Assembly: GCF_039523435.1 (NCBI RefSeq)
Contig: NZ_BAAAFH010000001.1
Location: forward strand, 4,772-68,771
Direction: 5' to 3'
DNA: 64,000 nt
From: Wandonia haliotis
Lineage (GTDB): Bacteria > Bacteroidota > Bacteroidia > Flavobacteriales_D > Crocinitomicaceae
A model generated the notes under the pieces. That model ran no database searches. It saw nothing but the letters and a program-made list of their open reading frames with translations, and was not told where the DNA came from. Numbering within the stretch: the stretch's first letter is position 1; each line of letters begins with the position of its first letter. Below are positions 42,307-52,370 of the stretch, in pieces. The position numbers were made by a program, and so were the translations under genes.

Positions 42307-44394
42307 CTACTGTCGAATCATTTTTTCCACCCAAATTCCTTCTTTTGTATATACCTCTATGGTGTACATTCCCGACGAAAGAATAGAAAGGTCAACTGTA
42401 GTACCATCTGACTCTATTATTTTTTTCCCTTGCATATCTATAACACAGACATGAACTTCTCCTGTTACATTACCAATTGTCACAAGCCCACTAGTCGGAT
42501 TCGGATATATTGAAATGTTCTTTATCTCCTCCGAATCCATTAGATCCAATGTTGTTATACTATAACAAGATGAAGTATCCGTACAGCCCTCATTGGTTGT
42601 CACAATCACTGCATACGTCCCGTTCTCTTCAGGAGAAAAAACTGCAGTTACAGCTCCCTCAATAGGAGTATTTCCGTTATCACAATCAATCCATTGATAG
42701 GTATTTCCAGAAATTGCTGTTAATGTTGCTGCTTGTAAAACGACAGTTGTATCAGGCAATGGGTTCTCTGTAATATAAAATTCTTGTGATCTGGCATAAC
42801 ATTCTTCATCTTGTATGGCAACCACAGAGTAATTACCCGATGAATTGACGTAAATGGTTGTATTGGTAGTATCTCCGTTGCTCCACAAATAATCATATCC
42901 TGGCGTTGTTGTAACATTTAACATTGCACTATCTCCCTGACAAAATTCCACCTGAGAAGCAACCACAGTTGGTTCGGGCGTATTACACAATCCATATTGG
43001 GCAATAAAACCTCTATAATTACCAGTACCATCTGTAAATGAAGTGGAGTTATCAAACACGATACGTTCCTTAAAACTCCCTGAAACAATGATATTCCCCC
43101 CTTCTCTTGCCAACCTGATATTTCTTCCCAAAACCCATGCAGCAGGAGCTCCTGAAGAAGGCGGTGGTCCGGTTTCTATGATTTCTTCCCAAATTTTTGT
43201 CCCTTCATTGTTATACTTTATAAACAAACAATATACATCTCCTCCTAAACATGCTTGATGCCCACCAATCACATACACATTTCCTATTTCATCAACCTCT
43301 ATCTGCGAATAATAATCGCATTGTGCATACTCATACCTATCAATCCAATTGAGATCCCCATTTGAGGCGTTTAATTTTACTATAAAAGCATCTTTATTGT
43401 TAGAATTACCATAACTCGTTATTGTTGTTCCATCAATAGTAAATGATCCTCCATAAAATGATCCAGCCAAAAAAATGTTTCCCCAGGGATCAATACTCAT
43501 TCCTGAAACATCAACTGTTCCTAAAGTCACAACTCCTAAATCTTTTGTCCACAAAACTTCTCCCAACTCATTATATTTAGTCAGAACATGTTCTATTCTT
43601 GTATATCTGTATAGATTACTTTGACGATCCATCCCAAAAAATTCATAACCAAAATCATCAATACCGTTACTAATTACACCTAAACGCTGAATGGTTTGGA
43701 GATTTCCTAATGTATCATATACAGCTCGGAATGCATCTACACCTTGTTCATTATCTGTATTTATTGTATCTCCATTATCAAAAACCAATGTAGGTGTAAA
43801 GGTTGCTATCGTATGTATATTATCCTGTTGATCAAAATAAATTTCAAAATTGTCAGGGGGAATTGTTACAAAACTATTAGGACGAGCAATTGTACGTATC
43901 CACTGAGCGGTTCCATCCTGAGCATCCATCTGTATCAGAACCAGATCTCCAGCACCAACAGAACCTGACTGGTGAGGAGGAAATGCAATCCCATCCACTA
44001 TAATATTTTGTTCTCTAAAACACGTAAATAAGTATAATCTGCCTTTATGATAAAAGAACTTATTTGGATTAGTGTTAGCATACGTTAGAAAGACAAATGG
44101 TATTTCTTTGATCCAAACGCCATTGCCATTAGAATCATATTTAATCATAATACATTTACCATTAGCCCCAGCACTTACTGTAGTTCCATTTATAGTCAAA
44201 GAGGTTTGGTTTAAAACGCCTAATACATATATATTACCCTCACTATCATTTGTTAAAAGACCTACATTCGATGCTCCAGAATTGCCTATTTTTTTTGCCC
44301 ATGCAAAATCAGGTGTACCCTGAGCCTTTGCACCTTTTATTGTCAAAACAACAAGCATTGCAAAAAACAAGAATATGTAGTAGTTCTTTTTCAT
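42307..44394 (-). CDS. Secreted SBBP-type beta-propeller protein with T9SS domain
   Basis: About 695 residues, with ATG 44394 preferred over an upstream GTG (44430). Signal peptide ends near AKAQ. The N-terminal two thirds carry propeller-like repeats (TPDFAWAKKIG, DSEGNIYVLGVL, DPWGNIFLAGSFYGG), followed by Ig/PKD-like segments (FCQGDSAMLNVTTTPGYDYLWSNGD, YQWIDCDNGNTPIEGA). The end, from ISIYPNPTSGLVTIG onward, is a T9SS sorting domain. Surface or secreted protein without catalytic motifs; related in plan to the 20493 gene product. Confidence 0.87.
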   Translation of the reverse strand: MKKNYYIFLFFAMLVVLTIKGAKAQGTPDFAWAKKIGNSGASNVGLLTNDSEGNIYVLGVLNQTSLTINGTTVSAGANGKCIMIKYDSNGNGVWIKEIPFVFLTYANTNPNKFFYHKGRLYLFTCFREQNIIVDGIAFPPHQSGSVGAGDLVLIQMDAQDGTAQWIRTIARPNSFVTIPPDNFEIYFDQQDNIHTIATFTPTLVFDNGDTINTDNEQGVDAFRAVYDTLGNLQTIQRLGVISNGIDDFGYEFFGMDRQSNLYRYTRIEHVLTKYNELGEVLWTKDLGVVTLGTVDVSGMSIDPWGNIFLAGSFYGGSFTIDGTTITSYGNSNNKDAFIVKLNASNGDLNWIDRYEYAQCDYYSQIEVDEIGNVYVIGGHQACLGGDVYCLFIKYNNEGTKIWEEIIETGPPPSSGAPAAWVLGRNIRLAREGGNIIVSGSFKERIVFDNSTSFTDGTGNYRGFIAQYGLCNTPEPTVVASQVEFCQGDSAMLNVTTTPGYDYLWSNGDTTNTTIYVNSSGNYSVVAIQDEECYARSQEFYITENPLPDTTVVLQAATLTAISGNTYQWIDCDNGNTPIEGAVTAVFSPEENGTYAVIVTTNEGCTDTSSCYSITTLDLMDSEEIKNISIYPNPTSGLVTIGNVTGEVHVCVIDMQGKKIIESDGTTVDLSILSSGMYTIEVYTKEGIWVEKMIRQ

Positions 44395-44442
44395 TGTATT
44401 AGTTTGAGAATTTAAATTTACATTTTTCACACTATTTTACCA

Positions 44443-44484
44443 AATTAAAAACTATCGCTACTCCAATTAAGCAGCAGCGATAGT
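44443..44484 (-). terminator. Intrinsic terminator between two T9SS genes
   Basis: ACTATCGCT (44451-44459) pairs with AGCGATAGT (44476-44484). On the minus strand the stem is followed by TTTTTAATTT. It lies 36 bp after the stop of the 44520 gene and ends its transcript. Confidence 0.75.
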
Positions 44485-44519
44485 CAATTTTGTCTTCGAT
44501 CACGTGTTCAAGTAGGTCA

Positions 44520-46901
44520 TTATTTCAGGACCTGCACCTTTTCTGCATACGTTCGGTTATCAACAGTAATTAAGATTACATAGGTTCCTTCCTGTATGCG
44601 TTTTTCTGATATCTGGTTCGTTCCTTGTTTCAGACTTCCCTGAGCAACGACAGCCCCCTTCATATCAATAATTTGAAAATCGGCTGACTGTTCTATTCTT
44701 TTTCCTATCTCTATGGAAAACTGTCCACTATTCGGATTTGGATATAGTCGAATTTTGTCATTCGAAGTAATTCCTATATCGTTATTTCCTCCCAATATCA
44801 TGGCACTATATGAGCCTCCTCCTGTACACAAATTGGTTGTACAACCATTCGTATCCATTACTCGTACACATACACTATCCGGAGGTGTAGATGTTCCATA
44901 AAGACTTAACGTAGGAGCTGTATTTGCATTTTGTACACCGTCCAGGAACCAGGTATAGCTTGACGCTCCGGGAACCGCAGGGTTTATATAATACAGATCA
45001 CTTGATGGAAGCGGAACGAGCAATAAACTTGAACCTGACCCCAGTGAAACAGGTACATTTAGTGTGCTACTTGTCCCACAGGGAGTCTGATGAGCTATAT
45101 GTAACGTATAATTCGTAGAACTTGCAGCTCCTGATGTATTTAACGTAATTTGTCCTGTAGAAGGATTAACACTATAGCTCAACAACAAATCAGAAGGAGT
45201 TGAACTGACAGTATAGGTTCCGGTAAATGGTGACGGAGCATTGTTAATTACCACAGATGTAGTACCGTCTATTCCCACATTAAAACATCCAACTGTAGCC
45301 GTATCCGGATCTACAGGATTGAAATTGATATTCCAAATTGCCGAATTCACACTGTTACACCCCATACCAGAAGTATCAACACCTGTAGCCGTAATAGCTC
45401 CTATGGTTACTCCACTTGGCGTAACAACAATTGTTTCTGTAGAACTGCTACCTGTCCATCCGGGAGGCAGGGTCCATTGATAATTCCCCGGAGGGCTTAC
45501 CGTATAGGTCAGATTACCCGTGGCACCATGATTAATACATGTACTTCCTGCAACAATTGTTGGATCATCAGGTCGTACACGCACTGTAAACTGTATCGTA
45601 TCACTGGGGCATTCGCATGAATACGCCTCAAGTGTATACACTCCTCCCGGAGTTCCGTTTGGAATGGTAATATCCAAATTCGATTCTGTGTTATTTAGCG
45701 CATTAGCTGTCCAACCCGCTGGTAGATTCCAACAAGTTTGATTCCCTTGAACTCCTACAGGATAGATTTGATAATTATGAGTTGTACTATCATTTACACA
45801 TGTATCTCCGACAATAGATACCAATGGTGTTGAGAAACTTCTTCTAATAGTATCTGTAACAGTTACAGAACTACATCCTCCATTTTTCACTTCCAGAGAT
45901 AAGATACCTCCGTTATAACCAATTCCTGAAACCGTTGCTCCTCCTGCATTCGGAGTAATCAACCATTGTGGATTATTGGACGACCATTCATAAGTATATC
46001 CGGGAACATAAGGAGTAACTCCAACTGCGAATGATGTTGCAGTCACGTCCAAGCAGCCCGGAGAACTCAATACAGGAGGAGAAGGACTAGCTCCCACTAC
46101 TGTGGTAATACAGGTTGTATGCATGGCTCCGGAAACATCTCCATCCCATGGGTTCGCTCTCCCAAAACAACATTGAATGGTGTAAGGAGCATTTAATGTT
46201 CCGGGAGCAACAATCGTCACCGAGCTTTTATCAGCAGAAGTATAGACCTGATTTACAATTGTATCTCCGTTACTATCTGTAATTGTCCAGTAATAACTAT
46301 CCAGTCCTATTCCATCGGGTAAATTATCACTAGCTATTTGATCTACAGAGTAGGTATAAGTTGAATCTGTTAACCAGCAATCAGGCCCTACAATATTCGG
46401 AATTGGATTACTGTAAACTTTGTAAACTTTAAAATAAATACTATTTGAACATCCATTCAGTGTATCATCGTATGGGATCCGTACTTGCCCGATACTCCTT
46501 GCTAAATTTGGATTTACCGATTGTTCAGATTGTCTTACATCTTTGTTGTAAGACATTATATCAGCTGATCCTCCAATAGCTGATACAATAGGGTCTCCAT
46601 AAGGATTCACATTAGGTGCTATTGACAAATCTCCCAAAAGATACCAACCATTAGTCGTATTTCCATTAGGATTAATAGTAAATGTCCCTCCAATATATGG
46701 ATCAGGCATGGTTACAATACCACCATTTCCAACCACTCCTCCAAAACCCGTTGTACCGCCGACACCGGCAACAACAACATTACATACAGCAGGCACATTG
46801 ACTGTAGGTTGTGCCAATAACTCGCCGGAGATAATTAACATCACTCCGGTGAATAAGAACCCCAAAAAGCCTCCTTTTCGGTTTGTTATTATATATTTCA
46901 T
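44520..46901 (-). CDS. Large secreted PKD/Ig-like protein with T9SS domain
   Basis: A 793-residue protein with a signal peptide (cleavage near LLAQ, residue 31). The body consists of repeated PKD/Ig-like modules with blocks such as GDTCVNDSTTHNYQIYP, CWNLPAGWTANAL and YQWTLPPGWTGSS, rich in Cys, Thr and Gly. The last 75 residues (IRLYPNPNSGQFSIEIG onward) are a T9SS sorting domain. No enzyme motif. Probably a surface-displayed structural or adhesive protein. Own terminator downstream. Confidence 0.85.
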   Translation of the reverse strand: MKYIITNRKGGFLGFLFTGVMLIISGELLAQPTVNVPAVCNVVVAGVGGTTGFGGVVGNGGIVTMPDPYIGGTFTINPNGNTTNGWYLLGDLSIAPNVNPYGDPIVSAIGGSADIMSYNKDVRQSEQSVNPNLARSIGQVRIPYDDTLNGCSNSIYFKVYKVYSNPIPNIVGPDCWLTDSTYTYSVDQIASDNLPDGIGLDSYYWTITDSNGDTIVNQVYTSADKSSVTIVAPGTLNAPYTIQCCFGRANPWDGDVSGAMHTTCITTVVGASPSPPVLSSPGCLDVTATSFAVGVTPYVPGYTYEWSSNNPQWLITPNAGGATVSGIGYNGGILSLEVKNGGCSSVTVTDTIRRSFSTPLVSIVGDTCVNDSTTHNYQIYPVGVQGNQTCWNLPAGWTANALNNTESNLDITIPNGTPGGVYTLEAYSCECPSDTIQFTVRVRPDDPTIVAGSTCINHGATGNLTYTVSPPGNYQWTLPPGWTGSSSTETIVVTPSGVTIGAITATGVDTSGMGCNSVNSAIWNINFNPVDPDTATVGCFNVGIDGTTSVVINNAPSPFTGTYTVSSTPSDLLLSYSVNPSTGQITLNTSGAASSTNYTLHIAHQTPCGTSSTLNVPVSLGSGSSLLLVPLPSSDLYYINPAVPGASSYTWFLDGVQNANTAPTLSLYGTSTPPDSVCVRVMDTNGCTTNLCTGGGSYSAMILGGNNDIGITSNDKIRLYPNPNSGQFSIEIGKRIEQSADFQIIDMKGAVVAQGSLKQGTNQISEKRIQEGTYVILITVDNRTYAEKVQVLK

Positions 46902-47171
46902 AGTAAAAAATTTGAGCCTGTATATCTACAGGCAGGTTTAATAAAAAATACAAGGTGCATTCTTCTGTAGGTCGAACACGTTTATCTCAAACAGAAGCAA
47001 TTTAAACTTTTTTTTCGAGCTAAAAAAATAAACACCAGATTTTGAACAACTTATATTACACAACTGGCACCTCATGCACCATTCACCACCTGATCCCGCT
47101 ACAATGGTCGATCTTTTTACTTCACCAGTCGATTTCTATTTTTATCCATTAGGTTAACGACAAACTATCTG

Positions 47172-47179
47172 TACCTTTG
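47172..47179 (+). promoter_or_regulatory. Predicted -7 element before the MFS gene
   Basis: TACCTTTG matches TAnnTTTG and ends 13 bp before the GTG start at 47193. Transcription would begin around 47186, giving a very short leader, or the true start is the ATG at 47232. The 290-bp gap to the left holds no gene that I can see. Confidence 0.4.
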
Positions 47180-47192
47180 CAAAAAAATTTGC

Positions 47193-48338
47193 GTGGGGTA
47201 TTCATCCAATTTTTGGGCTCTTAGTTTTTCCATGTTTTTCTTCATGGTTAGTTTTAACCTGATAATGCCTGAGCTGAATAATTTCCTGACACAACTTGGC
47301 GGAGAAGATTATAAAGGATACATCATTGCACTGTTCACCCTTGCAGCAGGATTAGCTCGTCCTTTCTCAGGCAAATTAGCCGACAAGATCGGACGAAAGC
47401 AAGTTATGTATGTAGGTTTACTTGTCAGTATTCTATCTAACTTTGTATATCCTTTTGTTTCTGTAATCTGGCTATTCCTTCTGCTTCGCTTCTTTCACGG
47501 TTTCTCTACAGGATTTCACCCAACAGGAGCTACAGCGATGGTTTCAGATATTCTCCCGGAGAATCGACGAGGGGAAGGAATGGGAGTATTCGGCACGTCA
47601 ATGTCACTGGGTATGGGACTGGGACAATCACTTGGGACTCCCGTAGCAAACTGGCTGGGAATGAACGGACTCTTCTTATCAGCAGCCGGCATAGGGGTTA
47701 TTAGTGCTGTTCTTTTACTCCGAGTAGAAGAAACACTTTCAGAAAAAGAGCGGTTTAAAAGAAAAATGCTTTTGGTTAAGAAAAATGAGATTTTTGATCC
47801 TTTAGTCACACCTGTTGCCATTACGATGTTTCTTTCTTCTTATTGTAGTGGTTTGATCCTTGTATTAATGCCGGATTTATCAGGATACCTGGGAATAGGA
47901 AACAAAGGTCTCTTCTTTATTTTTTATGTTGCATCTACGATTATGGTGCGAACATTTATGGGGAAACTATCTGACCGTATCGGACGAAGGCAAACCTTGT
48001 TTTATGGTATGCTTATTCTGTTAGGAGCAATTATTTTACTTGCTTTTGCCGGAAATCTGGTTCTCTTCATTATTGCCGCTACAGTATTTGGTATTGCTAC
48101 AGGAATCACCAGCCCTACTCTGTTTGCATGGACAGCAGATCTCAGCAATCCCTCCAATAAAGGACGAGGTACCGGAACAATGTTTATTGCACTTGAAATG
48201 GGAATTATGTCCGGTGCATTATCTACACTGGTTTTCTATACAAATAATCTGGAAACCCTTCAGACCTGTCTATATGTAGGTGCTATCATGTGTATCCTTG
48301 CCCTTGGTTACCTTCAGACAATTAGAAGTAAATATTAA
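47193..48338 (+). CDS. Major facilitator superfamily transporter
   Basis: A 381-residue permease with about 12 hydrophobic segments and the MFS motif A in both halves: GKLADKIGRKQVMYVG after helix 2 and GKLSDRIGRRQTLFYG after helix 8. The GTG start at 47193 is chosen because it completes the first helix; the ATG at 47232 would cut it. Motifs suggest a drug/H+ antiporter-like or sugar-efflux-like member, substrate unknown. It converges with an Rrf2 regulator gene 4 bp away. Confidence 0.9.
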   Translation: MGYSSNFWALSFSMFFFMVSFNLIMPELNNFLTQLGGEDYKGYIIALFTLAAGLARPFSGKLADKIGRKQVMYVGLLVSILSNFVYPFVSVIWLFLLLRFFHGFSTGFHPTGATAMVSDILPENRRGEGMGVFGTSMSLGMGLGQSLGTPVANWLGMNGLFLSAAGIGVISAVLLLRVEETLSEKERFKRKMLLVKKNEIFDPLVTPVAITMFLSSYCSGLILVLMPDLSGYLGIGNKGLFFIFYVASTIMVRTFMGKLSDRIGRRQTLFYGMLILLGAIILLAFAGNLVLFIIAATVFGIATGITSPTLFAWTADLSNPSNKGRGTGTMFIALEMGIMSGALSTLVFYTNNLETLQTCLYVGAIMCILALGYLQTIRSKY

Positions 48339-48342
48339 ACGA

Positions 48343-48771
48343 TTATTCTTTGTCTTCCCGTCGAATATAATCAGCAAGAGAAGTTTCTGATAAAATAGAT
48401 AATGTAGCGTCCCGCACCTCGAGCATCACGTCTCTAAGTCCACAGGTTTCTTCATCTATACATTCTTCACATCTTTCGTAAAAGTTAAGACTCACACAAG
48501 GAAGCATGGCAATAGGCCCTCCTGAAATACGTATAATCTGACTGAGTTCAATGTCTTCCGAAGGTTTTGCCAGATAGTATCCACCAGATGCCCCCAATTT
48601 AGATCGAACCAATCCATTATTTCTTAGTTCAACTAAAATTGCTTCCAGAAATTTGCGGGGAATTCCTTCTTTTTCAGAGATCTCAGAAATACGCAATGGT
48701 TTCTGTGATTTCTCATTTCTGGCTAACCTTACAAGGGCTTTTATGGCGTACTTAGACTTCTTTGAAAGCAT
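48343..48771 (-). CDS. Rrf2-family transcriptional regulator (IscR-like cysteines)
   Basis: A 142-residue Rrf2 protein. Winged helix at about 1-65 (MLSKKSKYAIKALVRLA, IPRKFLEAILVELRNNGLVRSKLGASGGYYLA), then the dimerisation helix and a cysteine-rich segment at about 93-114 with Cys residues in MLPCVSL, RCEECIDEETCGL. Several Rrf2 proteins bind a [2Fe-2S] or [4Fe-4S] cluster through such cysteines, so this one may sense Fe-S status, redox or NO. No sulfur or Fe-S genes are nearby, so targets are unknown. Confidence 0.9.
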   Translation of the reverse strand: MLSKKSKYAIKALVRLARNEKSQKPLRISEISEKEGIPRKFLEAILVELRNNGLVRSKLGASGGYYLAKPSEDIELSQIIRISGGPIAMLPCVSLNFYERCEECIDEETCGLRDVMLEVRDATLSILSETSLADYIRREDKE

Positions 48772-48832
48772 CGTTTGATCAGTAAATTCTTTGGTTAACC
48801 AAAGGTATGAATTTTAACAAAATTGTAATTCG

Positions 48833-50161
48833 TCAGAGTAAGCCTCTGGCTTTTATTTCAAGGTATTTATTTATCGTTTCCATTGTCAGGTTTTCAGGCT
48901 CTGTCAAAACGGAATAAATACCATGTTTCCTGAGTTCGTTCACAATTAAGCGTTTCTCAAACTCATATTTCTCAGCAGTGACTTTTTCAAAAACCTCAAA
49001 CAAATCAGAAGATTTTCGTTCAATGATGTGATCCAGTTCGGTATTTCTAAAAAAAACAATAACCAGTAAATGACTTTTTGCCATTCCTTTCAGATAAGGC
49101 AATTGTCTTTTCATACTTTCTATTGTATCAAAATTTGTGAATAACATCAATAAACTTCGCTGTCTGACTGTTCGTTTGACATCTACATATAATCGACTAA
49201 AATCACTTTCTTTAAAATCCGTCTGGATGGAATACAGATTTTCTGTAATCAACTGCATTTGCGTCTTTCTTCTGTCCGCTGCAATGATATTTTCTACTTT
49301 TCTGGAAAAAGTAAACATCCCGGCCTTATCACTTTTATTGATAATTACATTTGCCAGTACTAATGTAGAATTTATTGCATAGTCCAGTAATGTCATCCCG
49401 TTAAAAGGCATTTTCATCTGACGTCCCTTGTCAATAACCAGATAGATTTCCTGTGCTTTCTCGTCCTGGTATTGATTCACCATCAATTCATTCCGTTTGG
49501 CCGTTGCTTTCCAGTTTATCGTACGGATATCATCTCCTCTGACATATTCTTTGATCTGTTCAAATTCAGTTGTATGACCTATTCTTCGGATCTTTCGCAA
49601 TCCGAAATGCTTAAATTTATCATTAAATGCTACCAGCCCATATTTTCGTAACTGGATGTATGAAGGGTAGACAGGGACCATTTTATCTGAATCAAAACGA
49701 TACCGTTTTGCAACCAAACCAATAGCTGAACTCACATAGCAATTTAAAGCTCCAAACTGATACTCACCTCTTTCTACAGGGCGAAGAAAATAAACAAATT
49801 CATCACTCTGTCCGGACTTTATTGTCCGAATTACCGAAAAGTCACGTATCTGAAATTGCACCGGGATTTCATCTACAACTTCAATACGTGTTGTAAACGA
49901 ATAATTACTTCTTAGTTTTATCAGGATCTCATTTTGATCTCCATTTGACAATCGATCCGCAGCAATGCGCTCTCCCGTGATTCCGTTTTTCATAAACAGG
50001 ATCACACTGTCTATTAATGTAGCTGTTAGTAACGCTACAAGACATAGTTCCGCAACGACAAATAACCATCCAAAGAAAAAAGACACAATGAACAAAGCTA
50101 CAATTCCCAACAAGGAATAGAAAAACAATGAGTTTATATAGAGTGCCTTCGCTACTTTCAT
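48833..50161 (-). CDS. DUF58 protein of the MoxR cluster
   Basis: A 442-residue protein with two N-terminal membrane helices (about 8-55), a beta region, and the DUF58 core EYVRGDDIRTINWKATAKRNELMVNQYQDEKAQEIYLVIDKGRQM at about 205-250, which continues into a vWA-like fold. DUF58 proteins go with MoxR ATPases and are thought to be part of a membrane-associated chaperone or protein-maturation complex. It starts 5 bp after the MoxR gene ends and closes the cluster. Confidence 0.9.
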   Translation of the reverse strand: MKVAKALYINSLFFYSLLGIVALFIVSFFFGWLFVVAELCLVALLTATLIDSVILFMKNGITGERIAADRLSNGDQNEILIKLRSNYSFTTRIEVVDEIPVQFQIRDFSVIRTIKSGQSDEFVYFLRPVERGEYQFGALNCYVSSAIGLVAKRYRFDSDKMVPVYPSYIQLRKYGLVAFNDKFKHFGLRKIRRIGHTTEFEQIKEYVRGDDIRTINWKATAKRNELMVNQYQDEKAQEIYLVIDKGRQMKMPFNGMTLLDYAINSTLVLANVIINKSDKAGMFTFSRKVENIIAADRRKTQMQLITENLYSIQTDFKESDFSRLYVDVKRTVRQRSLLMLFTNFDTIESMKRQLPYLKGMAKSHLLVIVFFRNTELDHIIERKSSDLFEVFEKVTAEKYEFEKRLIVNELRKHGIYSVLTEPENLTMETINKYLEIKARGLL

Positions 50162-50166
50162 GTTAC

Positions 50167-51171
50167 TTAACGGGGAATTTCAACACTATCAACAATCTGT
50201 CCGATAACCTGAGAAGCAGTCAATCCCTCCATTTCTCGTTCCGGAGAAACGATGATTCTGTGTTGCAGAACCGGTACAGCAGCATCTTTTATATCATCAG
50301 GTGTAACAAAATCACGTCCGCGAATAGCTGCAAATCCTTTCGCTGCATTCAAAAGAGCGATGGAAGCTCTCGGTGATCCTCCCAAATATAAAAACTGATG
50401 TTCCCGTGTTTGCATAACTAATCTCGCTATGTATTCAAACAGGTGCTCTTCGATCTTAATCTTTTTCACCAATTCCTGATATCCTACTAATTCTTTTTGC
50501 GCAATAACCGTATTGATCCCTTCCATCTTATCCTTGTTCTCAAGCTTGTTTTCTTTCACAAGAATATTAACCTCTTCTTCCAAAGATGGATACCCAACAT
50601 TGATTTTAAACAGAAAACGATCAAGTTGAGCTTCGGGTAAACGATAAGTACCTTCCTGTTCAATCGGGTTTTGCGTAGCAATAACCAGAAAAGGTGGATC
50701 CATCAAATACGTAGTTCCGTCCGCAGTAATCTGACGTTCTTCCATTACCTCAAACAAAGCAGCTTGTGTTTTTGCCGGAGCACGGTTAATCTCATCAATC
50801 AGTACAAAATTAGCAAACACCGGTCCTCTTTTGAATTCAAAAGCAGACTTAGACACATCAAACACAGATGTTCCAATAATGTCTGAAGGCATTAAATCCG
50901 GTGTAAACTGAATCCGGCTAAAATTCAGAGATAATGTTCTTGCAAGTAACTTGGCTGTAACTGTTTTCGCAACACCGGGTGCACCTTCAATGAGAACATG
51001 TCCGTTTGCAAGAATTGCTACCAGTAACTGATCGATCATTTTATCCTGTCCGACAATCACCTTTCCGATCTCATTCCGTACAGCATCGACAGCAACCTTT
51101 AAAGGTTCAAGGTTGATACGCGACTCGAAGTTTACCCCTCCGTTTTCTTCCAACTCTTTATTTTCTTCCAT
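50167..51171 (-). CDS. MoxR-family AAA+ ATPase
   Basis: A 334-residue AAA+ ATPase with Walker A GAPGVAKT near residue 59, Walker B VLIDEINRAPAKTQAALFEVMEE near 125, sensor 1 ATQNPIEQEGTYRLPEAQLDRF and sensor 2 GGSPRAS. MoxR proteins remodel or insert cofactors into partner proteins, usually ones with vWA domains encoded alongside. Here it is flanked by DUF4350 and DUF58 genes with gaps of 5 bp on both sides, so it is the motor of this operon. Confidence 0.94.
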   Translation of the reverse strand: MEENKELEENGGVNFESRINLEPLKVAVDAVRNEIGKVIVGQDKMIDQLLVAILANGHVLIEGAPGVAKTVTAKLLARTLSLNFSRIQFTPDLMPSDIIGTSVFDVSKSAFEFKRGPVFANFVLIDEINRAPAKTQAALFEVMEERQITADGTTYLMDPPFLVIATQNPIEQEGTYRLPEAQLDRFLFKINVGYPSLEEEVNILVKENKLENKDKMEGINTVIAQKELVGYQELVKKIKIEEHLFEYIARLVMQTREHQFLYLGGSPRASIALLNAAKGFAAIRGRDFVTPDDIKDAAVPVLQHRIIVSPEREMEGLTASQVIGQIVDSVEIPR

Positions 51172-51176
51172 AACTG

Positions 51177-52370
51177 TTATAGATTCATTTTTTCAAGTAA
51201 CTTATTCAAACCAATAACATCATATTCCGTCGCTGTTGTTCGGTTATAGTGATGCTTAATGATTTCATATAACTGGTTCACATCTTTTTCAGCTGCTCCT
51301 AAAACCTGAAGAAGCTTATCCCTAAAACGATCGTCTATCTCACGAGTATCTATCCTGTGATCTTTTCTCATCTTTTCAAGGAAAAACATGATTCGTTTAT
51401 CCATTATTGTATAGTAATCCTTTTCCCTGTAATGTAAATCAGCAACCGTTCGCACAAACTGAAGCGTGGTATTCGCATGTGGTATTTTCACAGGTATTAC
51501 TCGCTGTCTTCGCTTTGCCCTGAAAATCATAAATAAAACTCCCGTTATCAAAAGTAATAACCACGCCCATTTCAACGAGCGCTTCGACATAATGAAACGC
51601 AATGGGGTATTCCCCAGGTTTTCATTGGACAAGTTTCCATTGGAGTAGAAAAAGACCGTTTTTTCATTGATATATCCTGCCAGATATTCGGTATATTCTC
51701 TTTTTTCCTTTTCCAGAAGAAAATAGTTAGAAAAAACTTCCGGGTTCAGATGCAAGAATACTGTTCCATCTCCATACGGAAGCCGGATAAAATTGACTCC
51801 TAATTCATCTGTATCCGAATAACGCAACCCCAATTTGATTTGATCAGAACTATCCGGCAAAGAAAAATATTGATTCTCGTGCCAGACAGGAAGTTCAAAC
51901 TCATTATCCGTACTTCCCGGGAGTAATAGCTTCATTGTATCCCCTATCCAGGCTCCAGACTCCAACTCTACCTCTAAATCTTCCAAAAAATCATACGGAA
52001 AATCAGAACAACTCAAAAAGACGGTATTTCCGAAAGAAGCAAAATCAAGAATTTCTTGCTGGGAATAGTTATCAAGCGAAAAATCTCTTGAAATATACAA
52101 GAATGTCCCCTTTACCGAGTAGTTCAACTCCTCAGTATCGAACTTGTCTATAAAAAAATTATACGGCGTCTCTGAAAATCGGATAACTTCAGACTCATCT
52201 AATAAAGCATCTACTTCCTGATTCCACACATACAACCCGAACGGTGTTTTTTTTGCCGTTTTGTAATACGGGTACCAGTCCACCGGTTTAGGTCGCGAAG
52301 CTTCAAAAATAACCAACCCTATTACGATTAGCAGCAGAAAGCCTATGTATATGTATAAACGCCTACTCAT
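51177..52370 (-). CDS. DUF4350-containing membrane protein
   Basis: A 397-residue protein with an N-terminal membrane helix (about 5-25), an extracytoplasmic domain with KTPFGLYVWNQEVDALL and a GATase-like GNTVFLSCSDF segment, a second membrane helix at about 268-285 followed by basic RAKRRQR, and a helical cytosolic tail. This matches DUF4350 proteins of MoxR clusters. Its start overlaps the end of the DUF4129 gene by 8 bp. Role unknown beyond cluster membership. Confidence 0.85.
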   Translation of the reverse strand: MSRRLYIYIGFLLLIVIGLVIFEASRPKPVDWYPYYKTAKKTPFGLYVWNQEVDALLDESEVIRFSETPYNFFIDKFDTEELNYSVKGTFLYISRDFSLDNYSQQEILDFASFGNTVFLSCSDFPYDFLEDLEVELESGAWIGDTMKLLLPGSTDNEFELPVWHENQYFSLPDSSDQIKLGLRYSDTDELGVNFIRLPYGDGTVFLHLNPEVFSNYFLLEKEKREYTEYLAGYINEKTVFFYSNGNLSNENLGNTPLRFIMSKRSLKWAWLLLLITGVLFMIFRAKRRQRVIPVKIPHANTTLQFVRTVADLHYREKDYYTIMDKRIMFFLEKMRKDHRIDTREIDDRFRDKLLQVLGAAEKDVNQLYEIIKHHYNRTTATEYDVIGLNKLLEKMNL

